This document shows positions 47,718 through 57,040 of a stretch of DNA of 64,000 nt, piece by piece. Location: NCBI RefSeq assembly GCF_030063475.1, contig NZ_JASIRT010000005.1, forward strand, positions 210,517 through 274,516, read 5' to 3'. The notes beneath the pieces were generated by a model, which had not been told where the DNA came from, did not search any database, and saw only the letters and a program-made list of their open reading frames with translations. The DNA is from Roseomonas sp. E05 (GTDB taxonomy: Bacteria; Pseudomonadota; Alphaproteobacteria; Acetobacterales; Acetobacteraceae). Numbering within the stretch: position 1 is the stretch's first letter; every line of letters begins with the position of its first letter. The position numbers were made by a program, and so were the translations under genes.

Positions 47718-48740
47718 ATGCGACTGAGGATGGGAGGCCGCCACGGGTGGATGCTGCTCGCGCTGCCCGTGCTGGGGGGGTGCAGCGGCGTGCAATCCGC
47801 GCTCGATCCCGCCGGCTTCGAGGCCAACGCGGTGGCGCGGCTGTTCTGGGTCATGCTGGGCGCCGCCGCGCTGCTCTGGGTGGCGGTGCTGGGGCTGGCC
47901 CGCTATGCCAGCCGGCAGCGGCAGCAACCCTGGCGCCATCACAGCGCCGGGCGGCTCATCCTGTGGTGCGGCGCCATCGGCCCCACGCTGCTGCTCTGCG
48001 CGCTGCTGACCTATTCCCTGCTGCTGATGCCGGCGCTGCGCGCCTCGGGCGGCCCGCTGCAGATCGACGTGCAGGGCGAGCAGTTCTGGTGGCGGGTGCG
48101 CTACCAGCCGCCCGGCGGCGCCCCGGTGGAAAGCGCCAACGAGATCCGCCTGCCGGTCGGCCAGCGGGTGGAGCTGCGCCTCAGCAGCCCGGACGTCATC
48201 CACTCCTTCTGGGTGCCCGCTTTGGCCGGCAAGATGGACGTGATCCCCGGCCGCACCAACCGGCTGGTGCTGGAGCCCACCCGCACCGGCCGCTTCCGCG
48301 GCGCCTGCGCCGAGTTCTGCGGCGCCTCGCATGCGCTGATGGCCTTCACCGTGGAGGTCATGGAACCCGAGGCCTTCGCGGCCTGGCTGGCGCATGAGGC
48401 CAGCCCCGCAGAGGTCAGCCCCGCACAGGCCAGCCCCGCACAGGCCAGCCCCGCCTCGGCGCCGGCGGCGGAGGGCCAGGCGCTGTTCCTGCAAAACGGC
48501 TGCGGCGCCTGCCACACGGTGCGCGGCACGGCGGCGGCGGGGCGCGTCGGCCCGGACCTGACGCATCTCGCCAGCCGCCCGACGCTCGGCGCCGGCACCC
48601 TGGAGAACACCCAGGCCAACCGCATGCGCTTCATCGCCCACACGCGGGAGATCAAGCCCTCCGCCCTGATGCCCGGCTTCGCCATGCTGCCGGAGGAGGA
48701 TATCGCCGCGATCGCGGCCTGGCTGGGAATGCTGCGATGA
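47718..48740 (+). CDS. coxB: cytochrome c oxidase subunit II with fused cytochrome c domain (caa3 type)
   Basis: A 340-aa lipoprotein. The signal ends at lipobox LGGC (Cys about 22), two transmembrane helices follow, then the CuA domain with DVIHSFWVPAL and ACAEFCGASHALM, whose Cys, His, Glu and Met bind the two coppers. A tandem-repeat Pro/Ala linker joins a C-terminal cytochrome c domain with CGACH and a late Met in SALMPGFAM. So it accepts electrons from its own heme c. Several starts are possible (47679, 47715, 47718); 47718 gives a good signal peptide with GGGGGA just upstream. ATGA overlap with coxA. Confidence 0.93.
   Translation: MRLRMGGRHGWMLLALPVLGGCSGVQSALDPAGFEANAVARLFWVMLGAAALLWVAVLGLARYASRQRQQPWRHHSAGRLILWCGAIGPTLLLCALLTYSLLLMPALRASGGPLQIDVQGEQFWWRVRYQPPGGAPVESANEIRLPVGQRVELRLSSPDVIHSFWVPALAGKMDVIPGRTNRLVLEPTRTGRFRGACAEFCGASHALMAFTVEVMEPEAFAAWLAHEASPAEVSPAQASPAQASPASAPAAEGQALFLQNGCGACHTVRGTAAAGRVGPDLTHLASRPTLGAGTLENTQANRMRFIAHTREIKPSALMPGFAMLPEEDIAAIAAWLGMLR
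48399..48458 (+). repeat. 15-bp tandem repeat in the coxB linker, four units
   Basis: Four head-to-tail units of GCCAGCCCCGCACAG with minor changes, encoding the pentapeptide ASPAQ in the linker between the CuA and cytochrome c domains. Copy number may vary between strains by slippage. Confidence 0.85.
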
Positions 48741-51277
48741 GCGACGAGAAAACCGCCCGCGACGCCGATCTCGCCCGGCGCCAGGCGCAGGAAGCGCGGC
48801 TGAGCGCCGCCTGGGCGACCCCGAAGGGCTGGCGCTACTGGTCGGCGGTGAACAACACCGAGGTCGGTGTCTGGTACACCGTCACCTCCTTCCTGTTCTT
48901 CCTCTTCGCCGGCGCGCTGGCGCTGCTGGTCCGCGCCCAGCTCGCCGTGCCGGAGAACGACCTGCTCTCGGCGCCGCTCTACAACCAGGCCTTCACCCTG
49001 CACGGCACGGCGATGATGTTCCTCTTCGCCGTGCCGATCTTCGAGGCCGTCGCCATCCTGCTGCTGCCCACCATGCTGGCGGCGCGCGACCTGCCCTTCC
49101 CGCGGCTCTCCGCCTATGGCTACTGGTGCTTCCTGATCGGCGGCATTTTCGTCTGCGGCTCGATCTTCTTCAACGCCGCGCCGGATGCCGGCTGGTTCAT
49201 GTACCCGCCGCTGACCACCGACACGCGCATCACCGGCATCGGCGCCGATATCTGGCTGCTCGGCCTCTCCTTCATCGAGGTCGCCTCGCTCGCCGCGGCG
49301 GTGGAGCTGATCGTGGGCGTGCTGAAGTGCCGCCCGCCGGGCATGCGCATCAACACCATCCCGCTCTACTGCTGGTACGTGCTGATCGTGGCGGGCATGA
49401 TCCTCTTCGCCTTCCCGCCGCTGATCGCGGGCGACCTGCTGTTCGAGCTGGAGCGGCTGGCCGGCTGGCCCTTCTTCGACCCGCGTCGCGGCGGCGACCC
49501 GGTGCTGTGGCAGCACCTGTTCTGGATCTTCGGCCACCCCGAGGTCTACATCGTCTTCCTGCCCTCGATCGCGCTGCTGGCGATGATCATCCCGACCTTC
49601 GCGCGGCGGCCGATCGTCGGCTATTCCTGGATCGTGCTGGCCGCCGTGGGCACCGGCTTCCTCAGCTTCGGGCTGTGGGTGCACCACATGTTCACCGTCG
49701 GCCTGCCCGCCATCTCGATCGGCTTCTTCTCCGCCGCCTCCACCGCCGTCGCCATCCCGACGGGCGTGCAGATCTTCGTCTTCATCGCCACCATGCTGGC
49801 CGGCCGCGTGGTCTCCTCGACACCGATGCTCTTCGCCTCCGGCGCGCTGGCCATCTTCGTCATCGGCGGGCTGACCGGGGTGATGGTGGCGATCGCCCCC
49901 TTCGACTGGCAGGCGCATGACAGCTACTTCGTCGTCGCCCACCTGCACTATGTGCTGATCGGCGGCATGCTGCTGCCGCTCTTCGCCGGCGCCTACTACT
50001 ATTTCCCGCTGATCACGGGCCGCAGGCTGTCCGACCGGCTGGCGCGCTGGGTGTTCTGGCTGATGTTCGCCGGCTTCAACATCGCCTTCATGCCGATGCA
50101 TCTCAGCGGGCTGCGCGGCATGCCGCGCCGCGTCTTCACCTATCCCGGCGGCATGGGGCTGGACTGGCTGAACCTCGTCTCCTCGCTGGGCGCGGCGATC
50201 TTCGCGACCGGCGTGCTGCTCTTCGCCTGGGATACCGCCTGGGGCTGGCGCAAGCGCGAGAAGGCGCAGCGCAACACCTGGGGCGCCGGCACGCTGGAAT
50301 GGCTGAACCCCCTGCCAGGGCCGAAATACGGCGTGCGCAGCGTGCCCGGCATCGCCTCCCGCTACCCGCTCTGGGACGACCCCGACCTGATGCGCCGGGT
50401 GGACGAAGGCCGCGAATACCTGCCCGACGCCGAGGAGGGGCAACGCGAGTCGCTGGTGACCTCGGTGCTGGACGCCAGGCCCATCCAGTGCCTGCGCGTG
50501 CCCGGCCCGAGCTTCCTGCCGATGATCGCGGCGGTGCTGACCGGCGCGGTGTTCATCCTCACCACCTTCCATCTCTACTGGTCGGGGCTGGTCTTCGGCG
50601 TGGCGGCCGCCTTCGCCATCCTGACCTGGCTCTGGACCGGCACCGCCATGGTGCCGGAGAAGCAGGCGAAGGATGTCGGCCACGGCATGCGCCTGCCGCT
50701 CTATGCCTCCGGTCCGCATTCGGTCGGCTGGTGGGCGATGTTCATCACCATGACCGGCGACATGACCGCCTTCGCCAGCCTGGTCTTCGCCTATTTCTAC
50801 TACTGGACCATCCACCCCGTCTTTCCGCCGCTCGATGCCGCTGGCGCGCCGCTGGGGCCGGGGCTGTTCTGGCCGGGCCTCGCCTTCGCGGCGAGCATGG
50901 CCGCCTGGGGGCTGATGCTCTGGGCGCGCCGGCAGAATGCCGCCGGGCGGCCGGGCGGCCTGCGGCTCGGCCTGCTGCTCGCCATCCTGATGGCGGCCGG
51001 CAGCGCGGCGGCGATGCTGATGGGCCCCTGGCAGGCCGGGCTGGAGCCGGCAACCCATTCCTACCCCGCCGCCGTCTGGGTGCTGCTGATCTGGGCCGCG
51101 GCGCACTACGGCGCCGGCATCGTCATGCAGCTCTACGCCCTCGCCCGCAGCCTGGCGGGCAAGCTGACGCGCGAGCACGACATCGATATCCAGAACATCG
51201 TGCTCTACTGGCACTTCGCGGCCATCACCGGTCACGTCGCGCTCGCCACCGTGGCGCTGTTCCCGCTGGTCGGGTGA
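48737..51277 (+). CDS. coxA: cytochrome c oxidase subunit I-III fusion
   Basis: An 846-aa membrane protein. The subunit I part (about 1-560) has LHGTAMMFLF with a heme a ligand, FGHPEVYIVFLP with the His-Tyr pair at CuB, LWVHHMFTVG with two CuB histidines, and VAHLHYVL with the heme a3 and heme a histidines. The part after about residue 600 carries subunit III helices (WWAMFITMTGDMTAFASLVFAYFYY). Such fusions occur in caa3-type oxidases of alphaproteobacteria. It starts inside the coxB stop. A proton-pumping terminal oxidase with CoxB. Confidence 0.93.
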   Translation: MSDEKTARDADLARRQAQEARLSAAWATPKGWRYWSAVNNTEVGVWYTVTSFLFFLFAGALALLVRAQLAVPENDLLSAPLYNQAFTLHGTAMMFLFAVPIFEAVAILLLPTMLAARDLPFPRLSAYGYWCFLIGGIFVCGSIFFNAAPDAGWFMYPPLTTDTRITGIGADIWLLGLSFIEVASLAAAVELIVGVLKCRPPGMRINTIPLYCWYVLIVAGMILFAFPPLIAGDLLFELERLAGWPFFDPRRGGDPVLWQHLFWIFGHPEVYIVFLPSIALLAMIIPTFARRPIVGYSWIVLAAVGTGFLSFGLWVHHMFTVGLPAISIGFFSAASTAVAIPTGVQIFVFIATMLAGRVVSSTPMLFASGALAIFVIGGLTGVMVAIAPFDWQAHDSYFVVAHLHYVLIGGMLLPLFAGAYYYFPLITGRRLSDRLARWVFWLMFAGFNIAFMPMHLSGLRGMPRRVFTYPGGMGLDWLNLVSSLGAAIFATGVLLFAWDTAWGWRKREKAQRNTWGAGTLEWLNPLPGPKYGVRSVPGIASRYPLWDDPDLMRRVDEGREYLPDAEEGQRESLVTSVLDARPIQCLRVPGPSFLPMIAAVLTGAVFILTTFHLYWSGLVFGVAAAFAILTWLWTGTAMVPEKQAKDVGHGMRLPLYASGPHSVGWWAMFITMTGDMTAFASLVFAYFYYWTIHPVFPPLDAAGAPLGPGLFWPGLAFAASMAAWGLMLWARRQNAAGRPGGLRLGLLLAILMAAGSAAAMLMGPWQAGLEPATHSYPAAVWVLLIWAAAHYGAGIVMQLYALARSLAGKLTREHDIDIQNIVLYWHFAAITGHVALATVALFPLVG

Positions 51278-51287
51278 GGAGGCCGCC

Positions 51288-51665
51288 ATGCTGATCTACA
51301 ACCGCAAGCACGCCGATCTCTGGACCCTGCTGGCGCCGCCGGCGATCTGGGCGACCCATTTCATGGTCTGCTACGTCGCCGCCGCCATCGCCTGCGCCAA
51401 GGCGGCGGACATCTTCGCCAGCCTGCATGTGCTGCGCATCATCATCCTGCTCGTCACCCTGCTGGCGCTGGCCCTGATCGTCACGGCGGGGCTGCAGGCG
51501 CGGCGCCACTGGGGCTTCGGCACCGACGACCCGCCCTATGAGCAGCCCACGGCGGAGGTGCGGCAGCATTTCCTCGGCTACGCCACGCTGCTGCTCTCCG
51601 GCCTCAGCTTCGTCAGCGTCATCTTCGTCGCGCTGCCGGCGCTGACCATCGCGGATTGCCGCTGA
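51288..51665 (+). CDS. small membrane protein of the caa3 oxidase operon
   Basis: A 125-aa protein with about three transmembrane helices (one near 15-38, one near 47-68, one near 95-118). It has no recognised catalytic motif. It starts 10 nt after coxA and ends overlapping the next gene by one base, so it is part of the oxidase operon. It may be an accessory subunit like subunit IV or an assembly helper. Function not established. Confidence 0.72.
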   Translation: MLIYNRKHADLWTLLAPPAIWATHFMVCYVAAAIACAKAADIFASLHVLRIIILLVTLLALALIVTAGLQARRHWGFGTDDPPYEQPTAEVRQHFLGYATLLLSGLSFVSVIFVALPALTIADCR

Positions 51666-52300
51666 TGGCGCGCGCCGCGCCGTCCCTCGCCCTGCCGCTC
51701 GCCGTGCTGGTGCTGGCGCTGGTCTGGGGCGGGCCGCTGCTGCTGGTCTTCGAGCGCTCCTTCACCGGCCACATGGTCATGCACATGGGCGTGGTGGCGC
51801 TGGCGGCGCCGCTGCTCGCCATCGCCCTCGGCGGCACCCGCCTCGACCCGACGCGGCGCTTCCCCACCCTGCTCGGCCCGGTGGTGGTCTCCGGGCTGGA
51901 ATTCATCGCCATCTGGGGCTGGCACGCGCCGGGGCCGCACCAGGCGGCGCGCAGTTCCTTTCCCATGCTGGCGCTGGAGCAGGGCAGCTTCCTGCTCGCC
52001 GCGCTGCTGGTCTGGCTTTCCTGCCTCGGCGCCGGCGAGGCCGACCGCCGCCCGCGCCAGGCCGCCGGCATCGTCGGCCTGCTGCTGACCTCGATGCACA
52101 TGACGCTGCTGGGCGGGCTGATCGCCCTCGCCCCGCGCCTGCTCTACGACCACCCGGCCTGCCTCGGCCTGACGCAGCTGGAGGATCAGTCGCTCGGCGG
52201 CGTGGTGATGCTGCTGGCCGGCGGCGGCGCCTATCTGACCGGCGGGCTGTGGCTGGCGGCCCGACTGCTGCACGACCCCGCCGAGGAGGCCGCCCGATGA
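51665..52300 (+). CDS. caa3-type oxidase assembly protein, CtaG-like
   Basis: A 211-aa polytopic membrane protein with about six helices. HMVMHMGVVALAAPLLAI and LLLTSMHMTLLGGLI contain Met/His patches typical of the caa3 CtaG family thought to handle CuB insertion. WGWHAPGPHQAA is another family mark. It sits between the small membrane protein and the triheme cytochrome with one- and four-base overlaps. It is different from the Cox11-type CtaG. Confidence 0.82.
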   Translation: MARAAPSLALPLAVLVLALVWGGPLLLVFERSFTGHMVMHMGVVALAAPLLAIALGGTRLDPTRRFPTLLGPVVVSGLEFIAIWGWHAPGPHQAARSSFPMLALEQGSFLLAALLVWLSCLGAGEADRRPRQAAGIVGLLLTSMHMTLLGGLIALAPRLLYDHPACLGLTQLEDQSLGGVVMLLAGGGAYLTGGLWLAARLLHDPAEEAAR

Positions 52301-53409
52301 CCATCCGCCTCACCTTCCGCCGCGCCGCGCTCGGCGTGGCGGCCCTGCTGCTTGGCGGGCTGCTCTTCGCCTGGTCGGGGGTCATGACCATCGGCGCCAG
52401 CAGCGGCCACTGGCCGGTGACGGAATGGTTCCTGCACTGGGTGATGCGCAGCTCCGTGCGCACCCATGCGCTCTCCGTCAAGGCGCCGGAGGATCTCTCC
52501 AGTCCCGCTTTGCTGGCCCGCGGCGCCGGGCATTACGCCACCGGCTGCGCGCCCTGCCACGGCGCGCCGGGGCAGCCGCAGAACCCGGTCATGCAGCAGA
52601 GCCTGCCATCGCCGCCGCCCCTGGCCCGCGAGCCCGGCGACTGGACGCCGGAGGAACGCTTCCGCATCGTGCAGCACGGCGTGCGCTACAGCGGCATGCC
52701 CGCCTGGGTGGCGCCGGAGCGGACGGACGAGGTCTGGGCCATGGTCGCCTTCCTGCAGGCCATGCCGCAGATGTCGCCGGAGACCTATCGCCGCCTCGCC
52801 TACGGGCCTGAGCAGGGCGAGGAGGCCCAGGCCCATGGCGCGGCCGGCCTGCGCGGCCTCGCGCGCGAGGAAATGGCCGACTGCGCCCGCTGCCACGGCC
52901 CCGACGGGCGCGGCCGCGACAACGCGGCCTTCCCCGTGCTCTCCGGCCAGAGCGAGACCTATCTCGCCCAGGCGCTGACTGCCTTCGCCGAGGGAAAGCG
53001 CCACAGCGGCATCATGCAGCCGCCCGCCGCGCGCACCGATGCGGCGGCGCTGCGCGAGATCGCCGCGCATTACGCGCGCCAGCCCGCTTTCCCGGTGCCG
53101 CAGAGCGCCGACGCGGCCCTGCTGGCCGAGGGCGAGCGCATCGCCCGCGCAGGCATCCCCGAGGAAGGGGTGCCGGCCTGCCTCTCCTGCCACGGCGGCG
53201 CCGCGCTGGCGCGCAACCCGGCCTATCCGCGCCTGCACGGACAGCATGCGGGCTATCTGGAGACCCAGCTCGCGCTCTGGCGCGAGGGCAAGCGCGGCGG
53301 CGGCCCCTTCAGCGTGCTGATGCACACCATCGCCGAGCGGCTGGAGCCGGACCAGGCCAAGGCCGCCGCCGCCTGGTTCGCCACCCGCCGCGAAGCGCCG
53401 GACCAGTAA
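52297..53409 (+). CDS. membrane-anchored triheme cytochrome c
   Basis: A 370-aa protein. An N-terminal hydrophobic helix (about residues 10-28) anchors it, then come three CXXCH heme sites: CAPCH at about 84-88, CARCH near 196, and CLSCH near 297. Each is followed by a typical distal Met region (SGMPAW, HSGIM, FSVLMHT). The last two domains resemble the diheme c4 family. It is the last gene of the oxidase operon, so it probably feeds electrons to the CoxB heme. A hairpin of the dispersed family follows the stop. Confidence 0.88.
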   Translation: MTIRLTFRRAALGVAALLLGGLLFAWSGVMTIGASSGHWPVTEWFLHWVMRSSVRTHALSVKAPEDLSSPALLARGAGHYATGCAPCHGAPGQPQNPVMQQSLPSPPPLAREPGDWTPEERFRIVQHGVRYSGMPAWVAPERTDEVWAMVAFLQAMPQMSPETYRRLAYGPEQGEEAQAHGAAGLRGLAREEMADCARCHGPDGRGRDNAAFPVLSGQSETYLAQALTAFAEGKRHSGIMQPPAARTDAAALREIAAHYARQPAFPVPQSADAALLAEGERIARAGIPEEGVPACLSCHGGAALARNPAYPRLHGQHAGYLETQLALWREGKRGGGPFSVLMHTIAERLEPDQAKAAAAWFATRREAPDQ

Positions 53410-53413
53410 GGCC

Positions 53414-53431
53414 GGGGGAATGAATTCCCCC
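53414..53431. terminator. hairpin repeat after the oxidase operon
   Basis: GGGGGAA/TTCCCCC with loop TGAA, 4 nt after the stop, followed by CCCCCTTCTTCTTTCTTC. Member of the dispersed family; inverted partner at 53632. Confidence 0.7.
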
Positions 53432-53631
53432 AGGCCCCCTTCTTCTTTCTTCGAGTTCCCGGGCTGGCGGAAAGCGCCGCGCCAGATTGGCAACAAAGAC
53501 AGGGGTCCGAGACACTGGCTCGGACGTGCCCCATCGGATGCGGCGGCAGTCGCCGGGGCGGCTTCCGCCCCGGCGCGGGCGCGGGCCGTCAGCGCCACCG
53601 AACTGATAAAAAGAGAAGAAGAGGGGGTCCC

Positions 53632-53651
53632 GGGGAGAATTCATTCTCCCC
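53632..53651. repeat. hairpin repeat, GGGGAGAA variant
   Basis: GGGGAGAA/TTCTCCCC, loop TTCA, preceded by the purine tract AAAAAGAGAAGAAGAGGGGG. It pairs with the copy at 53414 across about 200 nt of otherwise gene-free sequence. Confidence 0.7.
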
Positions 53652-53762
53652 CGGTCCCGTCTTTTGGCGGATCTGAGGACAGGCCCGAATTCCCCGGACT
53701 TTTGCCAACCGCGCGGCCATCTCCCGCGTTGCCCGCCGCAGTGCAATGCGAAAGGAACGGCC

Positions 53763-54527
53763 ATGGCGAAGTTCGAGGGCAAGGTGGTGCTCGTCACCGG
53801 CGCCGGCTCGGGCATTGGCGAGGGTACGGCGCGGCGCTTCGCGCGGGATGGCGCGATGGTGGTGCTCGCCGGCCGCACGGCGGAGAAGCTGCAGCGCGTC
53901 GCGCAGGACCTCGACCCGGCGCGCACACTGGTGCACGCCGCCGACGTCTCCGATGAGGGACAGGTGAAGGGGCTGGTCCAGGCCGCCGTGGAGCGTTTCG
54001 GCCGGCTCGATGTGCTGGTGAACAATGCCGGCGTCGCCACGACGGGCTTCTTCGGGGAACTGTCCTTCGAGGACTGGCGCAAGGTGATGGCGACCGACGT
54101 GGACGGCGTCTTCCTCTGCTGCCACGCGGCGCTGCCGCACCTGCTGAAGAGCCGCGGCTGCATCGTCAACATCTCCTCCGTCTCCGGCATCGGCGGCGAC
54201 TGGGACATGAGCGCCTACAACGCGGCCAAGGGCGCGGTGACCAACTTCACCCGCGCCCTGGCGATGGACCTGGCGGAGAAGGGCGTGCGGGTGAACGCGG
54301 TGAACCCCACCTTCACCCTGACCGACCTCACCAGGGACATGGCGAAGGACGAGGCGCTGGTGGCGAAGTTCAAGGCCCGCATCCCGCTCGGCCGCCCCGC
54401 CGAGCCGGCCGACATCGCCGATGTCATCGCCTTCCTGGCCAGCGAGGATGCGCGCTTCGTCACCGGCGTGAACCTGCCGGTGGATGGCGGGCTCTCCGCC
54501 TCCAACGGCCAGCCGCGCCAGGCCTGA
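53763..54527 (+). CDS. SDR-family oxidoreductase
   Basis: A 254-aa classical short-chain dehydrogenase. TGAGSGIGEG binds the cofactor, NNAGVA is near residue 88, the catalytic Ser is in ISSVSGIGG and the YxxxK in SAYNAAKGAV near residue 156. The C-terminus has the DGG signature. Preference for NAD(H) or NADP(H) and the substrate are not evident. The ATG at 53763 has AAAGGAAC upstream. It faces the DegP gene convergently. Confidence 0.87.
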   Translation: MAKFEGKVVLVTGAGSGIGEGTARRFARDGAMVVLAGRTAEKLQRVAQDLDPARTLVHAADVSDEGQVKGLVQAAVERFGRLDVLVNNAGVATTGFFGELSFEDWRKVMATDVDGVFLCCHAALPHLLKSRGCIVNISSVSGIGGDWDMSAYNAAKGAVTNFTRALAMDLAEKGVRVNAVNPTFTLTDLTRDMAKDEALVAKFKARIPLGRPAEPADIADVIAFLASEDARFVTGVNLPVDGGLSASNGQPRQA

Positions 54528-54534
54528 ACGCGAA

Positions 54535-54563
54535 AGGGCCGGGGGAGCGCTTCCCCCGGCCCT
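54535..54563. terminator. strong hairpin between convergent SDR and degP genes
   Basis: 12-bp stem AGGGCCGGGGGA/TCCCCCGGCCCT with a 5-nt loop, 7 nt after the SDR stop, usable from both sides. No U-tract. Confidence 0.7.
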
Positions 54564-54606
54564 GGCGCATCACCGCGGAGAGGGCAGCGCCCTCCCCCGC
54601 ACGGGC

Positions 54607-56130
54607 TCAGCCCTTGTCGGACTGGCCGGCGCGCACCGCGACGAAGACCTGCTGGCCGTCGCGCAGCACCCGCAGCGCCACCGCGCCCTTGCCGCCGCTG
54701 CGCGCCTCGCGGATCGCGCTGGCCGCCTGGTCCGGCGCCTTCACCGCGCGGTCACCGACGCCGAGGATCACGTCCCCGGCCCGCAGCCCCGCCTCGGCGG
54801 CCGGGCTGCCCGGGCGCACCTGCGCCACCACCGCGCCCTGCGTGCCCTGCGGCAGGTCGAGCCCGGCGCGCTCCGCCTCCTCCACCGAGGCGAGGCCGAT
54901 GCCGATGCGGCCGCGCTCGGAGCCCTCATCGCCGCCCGGCTGGCCGGCCTTGGCCTTCTCGTCCTGCAGCGCGGCGAGCTTCACCTCCAGGTTCTTCTCG
55001 TCGCCGCCGCGGCGCGTGGTCAGCTCCGTCTTGGTGCCGGGCGGCATCGCGGCGACCAGGCGCGCCAGGTCACGCGGGTTGCTCACCTTGGTGCCGCCCA
55101 CCGCCGTCACCACGTCGCCCGCCTTCACGCCGGCCTGCGCGGCCGGGCTGTCCGGCTCCACCTGCGCCACCAGCGCGCCTTCCGCGTTCGGCAGGTTCAG
55201 CGCCTCGGCCATGGTGGCGTCCACCGGCTGGGTGCTGACGCCGAGGAAGCCGCGCTCGACATGGCCGCTCTCCTTGAGCTGCGTCACCACCGTCTTCACG
55301 AGGTTGGACGGGATGGCGAAGCCGATGCCGATCGAGCCGCCGGAGGGGCTGAAGATCGCCGTGTTCACGCCGATCACCGAGCCGTCCAGCCCGAACAGCG
55401 GGCCGCCCGAGTTGCCGCGGTTGATCGGCGCGTCGATCTGCAGGAAGTCGTCATAGGGGCCGCTGTGGATGTCACGCCCGCGCGCCGAGACGATGCCCGC
55501 CGTCACGGTGCCGCCGAGGCCGTAGGGATTGCCCAGCGCCACCACCCAGTCGCCCGGGCGGGCCTTGTCGGAGTTGCCGAGCTTCAGGAAGGGCAGCTTC
55601 CCGCCGGCATCCACCTGCAGCAGGGCGAGGTCGGTGCGCGGGTCGCGGCCGACGATCTTCGCCGGCAGCTCGCGCCCGTCATCCAGCGTCACCTTCACCG
55701 AGGAAGCGCCCTCGACGACATGGTTGTTGGTGACGACATGCCCCTCGGCATCGACGATGAAGCCCGAGCCCAGCGCCTGCGCGGCCTGCGGGCGGCTGCC
55801 CTCCGGCGCGCCGAAGTAGCGGCGGAACATGCGGTCCTGCGGCGAGCCCTCCGGGAAGGGCGAGCGGAAGGGCTCGGCCTCGACCCGCTCGGTGGCGGTG
55901 ATGGTGACGACGGCGGGCTTCACCCGCGCCACCAGGTCACCGAAGCCCGGCAGCGCCACCTGCGGCGCGGAGACCTCGGGCGAGGCGGCCTGGGCCTGGT
56001 TCTGGGCCGGGCTCTGGGCCTCGGCATGGTTGGGGGCGGCCAGCCAGCCGGCGCCGCCACCCAGGGCCGTGCCGGCCAGCAGGAGGGCGGCGAAGGCGGC
56101 GCTGCGGCGGCGGTTCGTTGGGTTGCTCAT
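54607..56130 (-). CDS. Do-family periplasmic serine protease (DegP/DegQ type)
   Basis: A 507-aa envelope protease and chaperone. A signal or membrane-anchor helix lies at about residues 12-32. The trypsin-like domain has the triad His in TNNHVVEG, Asp in RTDLALL and Ser in GNSGGPLF. Two PDZ domains follow (about 275-365 and 405-500) with GFLGVSTQ and GIGLASV at their starts. It cleaves misfolded periplasmic proteins. The ATG at 56130 gives the signal peptide directly. It is monocistronic between a terminator and a 145-nt gap. Confidence 0.94.
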   Translation of the reverse strand: MSNPTNRRRSAAFAALLLAGTALGGGAGWLAAPNHAEAQSPAQNQAQAASPEVSAPQVALPGFGDLVARVKPAVVTITATERVEAEPFRSPFPEGSPQDRMFRRYFGAPEGSRPQAAQALGSGFIVDAEGHVVTNNHVVEGASSVKVTLDDGRELPAKIVGRDPRTDLALLQVDAGGKLPFLKLGNSDKARPGDWVVALGNPYGLGGTVTAGIVSARGRDIHSGPYDDFLQIDAPINRGNSGGPLFGLDGSVIGVNTAIFSPSGGSIGIGFAIPSNLVKTVVTQLKESGHVERGFLGVSTQPVDATMAEALNLPNAEGALVAQVEPDSPAAQAGVKAGDVVTAVGGTKVSNPRDLARLVAAMPPGTKTELTTRRGGDEKNLEVKLAALQDEKAKAGQPGGDEGSERGRIGIGLASVEEAERAGLDLPQGTQGAVVAQVRPGSPAAEAGLRAGDVILGVGDRAVKAPDQAASAIREARSGGKGAVALRVLRDGQQVFVAVRAGQSDKG

Positions 56131-56274
56131 GCGGCGTGTCCCTCTCGATTGCGGGCGGCGGGTTGGCCCACCGCGATGCCCTGCAATCTGGGGGAGGAAG
56201 GGTGGAAGCACGCCGACAGGAGCATGAAAGAGTTTTCAGAGTCCGGCAGGCTCCCCGGCCGCCGCAACGCGGCC

Positions 56275-57003
56275 CTACCGGTAGGCCTCCGCATAGGCCT
56301 CCGACAACGCCTCCTCCAGGCTGCGGCCCTCGCGATAGGCCGCGAGGTCGGGCGAGCGCATGACGCCCGGCTGCAGGCGTGGGCAGGGTTCCGGCGCGCC
56401 GATCACGGTGCGCAGCGGCAGGCGCTCGGCATAGATGGGCAGGGCATAGTCCTCCTCCTCATCCGCCACGCCCTTGGCGCGGATCTTGGCCGAGGCACGC
56501 TCGATCTCCATGACGATCACGGCGGTCGCCTTGGTCTCCTGCTCCGTGCTGGCGCGCAGCCCCGCCGTGCGGTGGGGGAAGAAGCGGTCCACCATCATCA
56601 CCAGGGCGCGGCGCTTCTCCGCCGGGTCGGCCACCAGCCGCGCCTGCCCGAAGGCCATCACCGAGCGGTAGTCGGCCGAGTGGTTGAAGCCGCAGCGCGC
56701 CAGCACGATGCTGTCGAAATGGGTCACCGTCAGGCAGGCCGGCTCCCCCTCGGCGAGGTTGCGCAGCATCCGGCTGGCGCTGCTGCCGTGCCAGTAGAGC
56801 CGCGTGCCCTCGCGCCAGAACAGGGTCGGCGTGCAGTAGGGCTGGCCGTCCACGACATAGGCGACATGGCAGAGCGCGGCGGCATCGAGCAGGCGGTGCA
56901 CCGTCTCGTGGTCGTAGAAGCCGCGGTCGTGGCGGCGCTTCACGCGGTTGCGGGCATCCACCGGGTAGGCCAGAGGGCCGGTGAGCGCATCGGTGTCGGA
57001 CAT
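56275..57003 (-). CDS. pyridoxamine 5'-phosphate oxidase family protein
   Basis: A 242-aa flavin-binding split-barrel protein. VKRRHDRGFYDHETVHRLL starts the domain, and VDGQPYCTPTLFWREG and LYWHGSSASRM follow, matching the putative flavin-nucleotide-binding family (Pfam Pyridox_ox_2). These proteins bind FMN, F420 or heme; the substrate is unknown. It is divergent from the MocR regulator, with 76 nt between the chosen starts, a common pairing that makes it a likely MocR target. Confidence 0.82.
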   Translation of the reverse strand: MSDTDALTGPLAYPVDARNRVKRRHDRGFYDHETVHRLLDAAALCHVAYVVDGQPYCTPTLFWREGTRLYWHGSSASRMLRNLAEGEPACLTVTHFDSIVLARCGFNHSADYRSVMAFGQARLVADPAEKRRALVMMVDRFFPHRTAGLRASTEQETKATAVIVMEIERASAKIRAKGVADEEEDYALPIYAERLPLRTVIGAPEPCPRLQPGVMRSPDLAAYREGRSLEEALSEAYAEAYR

Positions 57004-57040
57004 GGCAGCGGTCCTCGGTTGACAGGAGGATGCTTGCGCC

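Noticed and set aside
48399..48458. CRISPR-like array
   Set aside because: The units are 15 bp, contiguous without spacers, and in frame inside coxB. No cas genes are present in the window.
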